From Tremella fuciformis (Eukaryota; Basidiomycota; Tremellomycetes; Tremellales; Tremellaceae): a stretch of 64,000 nt of DNA. Position numbers and translations under genes: made by a program. Positions 62,986 to 64,000 of the stretch are shown in pieces. The notes under the pieces are model-generated. The model had not been told where the DNA came from, made no database searches, and saw nothing but the letters and a program-made list of their open reading frames with translations. The stretch spans positions 186,001 to 250,000 of the forward strand of contig CP136492.1 in NCBI GenBank assembly GCA_032768795.1, read 5' to 3'. Positions within the stretch are counted from its first letter, which is position 1. The number at the start of each line of letters is the position of its first letter.

Positions 62986-64000
62986 TCAAGCGGGGGCTTT
63001 GAGTGTGCAATTCCGCATGGCGTGCCTCTCCTTACCGCAGGTTGCGCAGGCGTGACGGTAGGGGCAAGGCACGCGTGCACAGGGGTTACAGTTGTTGTAA
63101 TTCTTACACAACCGGGTAGCAGTTTGGGTGCCGAGGGACGAGGCAGACCAGGCGGGGGCGTTGGACGGGGCCGATTGGTAGGAGGGTGGTAGTGGTGCGC
63201 CCGACGAGGAGGGACCTGCCCTGTGCAGAGCAGGGTAGAAGTGAGACTGAAGAGCGTCCGCGTCGGGCTGTAGCCAGCCTTGTAGGGGGAAAGCTGCGCC
63301 CTTATTGATGCGCTTGGCGGCCGCGAAGAGGTGGTAGTTGAGGGCAGCTGCCCAGGACGCCGGGAACTGTTGCTGGAGGCGGAGAAGGTCGTTGGCGTGG
63401 CAGATGAGGTACTGGCAGGCCGATGGCTGAACCAGCTCGCGGAGTTGGGCGTAGATCAGCCATGGGCGCACCACCGAGCCGAGCGTTGGGTAACGGGACT
63501 TGGTCTTTGCCAGGTTTTCCTCGAGGTCAGGAAAAGCCGCTTGTTGGAGGAGGCGGGACATGTCGGTCTGCTTGGACAATGCGGCTAGGTCCTCCGAGCG
63601 CAGCGGATCAAGCTTCCACAGGTCTTTGACCTCGAATTTGTTCTCCAGGACCGCCTCGAGGACTGCTGGTGGGATCGACGCGTGGAATTCGAGGGCGCGA
63701 GAAGAGGCCGAGGCAGCGTCGGGCGCGGTGGGCGGGGGGTTGTGGGGGATGGGAAGGGTCTCGGCTAGTAGAGACTCACCCGCAGGCTGTGCAAGCCGGA
63801 GGCTATCGATCTGGGCCTGCAGACCGGCCAGCTGAGGTGATAGTCTGGCGAGGATGGCATCGGCGATGCCGGTGAGGTCGACGTTGGATAGCTGGGATCC
63901 AGAGGGACCAGCTGTTGGTTGAGTGCCAGTCTGGGAACCAGGAGGGCCAGAGGCGTTGGGCTGGGACCCAGAGGGACCAGCGTTGGGTGACGGTCCGAGC
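62986..64000 (-). CDS. Gag-like protein of element 2, 5' end outside the window
   Basis: The frame is open from the window edge to a UGA at 62988-62986 (338 codons seen). A low-complexity Gly/Pro/Ser/Gln lead with repeated GPSGSQ-type words is followed by LAGLQAQIDSLRLAQ, a helical core (DLWKLDPLRSEDLAALSKQT; LGSVVRPWLIYAQLRELVQ; SWAAALNYHLFAAAKRINKG) and a Cys/His end: CKNYNNCNPCARVPC, then YRHACATCGKERHAMRNC. This ending parallels the Gag of element 1. The reverse transcriptase follows in the same frame after the single UGA. Confidence 0.85.
   Translation of the reverse strand, partial: LGPSPNAGPSGSQPNASGPPGSQTGTQPTAGPSGSQLSNVDLTGIADAILARLSPQLAGLQAQIDSLRLAQPAGESLLAETLPIPHNPPPTAPDAASASSRALEFHASIPPAVLEAVLENKFEVKDLWKLDPLRSEDLAALSKQTDMSRLLQQAAFPDLEENLAKTKSRYPTLGSVVRPWLIYAQLRELVQPSACQYLICHANDLLRLQQQFPASWAAALNYHLFAAAKRINKGAAFPLQGWLQPDADALQSHFYPALHRAGPSSSGAPLPPSYQSAPSNAPAWSASSLGTQTATRLCKNYNNCNPCARVPCPYRHACATCGKERHAMRNCTLKAPA

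Larger units (their letters stand above)
59525..64000 (-). mobile_element. second Ngaro-like element, minus strand, runs off the window
   Basis: Transcribed right to left: Gag (5' end beyond 64000), reverse transcriptase/RNase H, tyrosine recombinase, then B1 (59902-59993) and B2 (59525-59616). The two B repeats match over 92 bp with one difference. By analogy with element 1, A2 should occupy the 59617-59901 gap and A1 should lie to the right of the window. Proteins and repeats differ strongly from those of element 1, so it is a distinct family rather than a second copy. Confidence 0.85.

Noticed and set aside
1..64000. tRNA, rRNA and other structural RNA genes
   Set aside because: I saw no convincing cloverleaf boxes or rRNA-like blocks by eye; a covariance-model scan would be needed to exclude them.

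Overview
The window looks like nuclear DNA of a basidiomycetous yeast, probably a Tremellomycete relative; this is inference, not a database match. Genes are split by very short spliceosomal introns, mostly 36-50 bp, with GTGAGT-like donors, CTGAC/CTAAT-like branch sites and CAG/TAG acceptors. There are no bacterial signals. The mobile elements (a Ngaro/DIRS-type tyrosine-recombinase retroelement pair, a Tc1 element and a Mutator-like element) are of kinds common in fungi.

0-41 kb is an accessory, possibly subtelomeric, region. Its host component is an array of about fifteen divergent paralogs, all on the minus strand (1.4-4.6, 10.5-20.7 and 34.2-40.7 kb). I do not recognise the family. It has a beta-hairpin / two-helix / beta-strand unit of about 110 residues, present once or twice per protein, often with a Ser/Thr-rich tail and without a signal peptide. 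Three elements interrupt the array: a complete Ngaro-like retroelement (5046-9973) with identical A1/A2 and B1/B2 split direct repeats; a complete Tc1 element (11382-12754) whose DD34E transposase needs removal of one 38-bp intron; and a complete 10.3-kb Mutator-like element (21149-31456) with 71-bp terminal inverted repeats and a perfect 9-bp target duplication. The Mutator gene encodes, in seven exons, a predicted 1731-residue protein joining a MULE transposase and SWIM finger to a ubiquitin-specific-protease-like domain and a Ulp1-like (C48) protease domain. Two further genes ride inside that element. A six-exon membrane-protein gene (31.6-34.1 kb, + strand) also lies in the array.

41-50 kb is ordinary coding DNA and resembles a small catabolic cluster. 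It holds an NCS1 permease (-), a divergently transcribed non-haem Fe(II)/2-oxoglutarate oxygenase (+), a Zn2Cys6 transcription factor (-) and a divergently transcribed Dcg1/hydantoin-racemase-like protein (+). GATA-factor-type sites lie between the divergent pairs, which suggests nitrogen-controlled uptake and breakdown of a purine-, pyrimidine- or hydantoin-type compound.

50-54 kb holds two host genes I do not recognise. 54-59.5 kb is repeat-rich: short tandem repeats, a non-autonomous inverted-repeat element with a CpG-decayed inverted relative, a CpG-poor two-exon gene, and a foldback element. 59.5-64 kb is a second, different Ngaro-like element on the minus strand that runs off the window. 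Its gag and reverse-transcriptase frames are the same frame, interrupted by one UGA codon.
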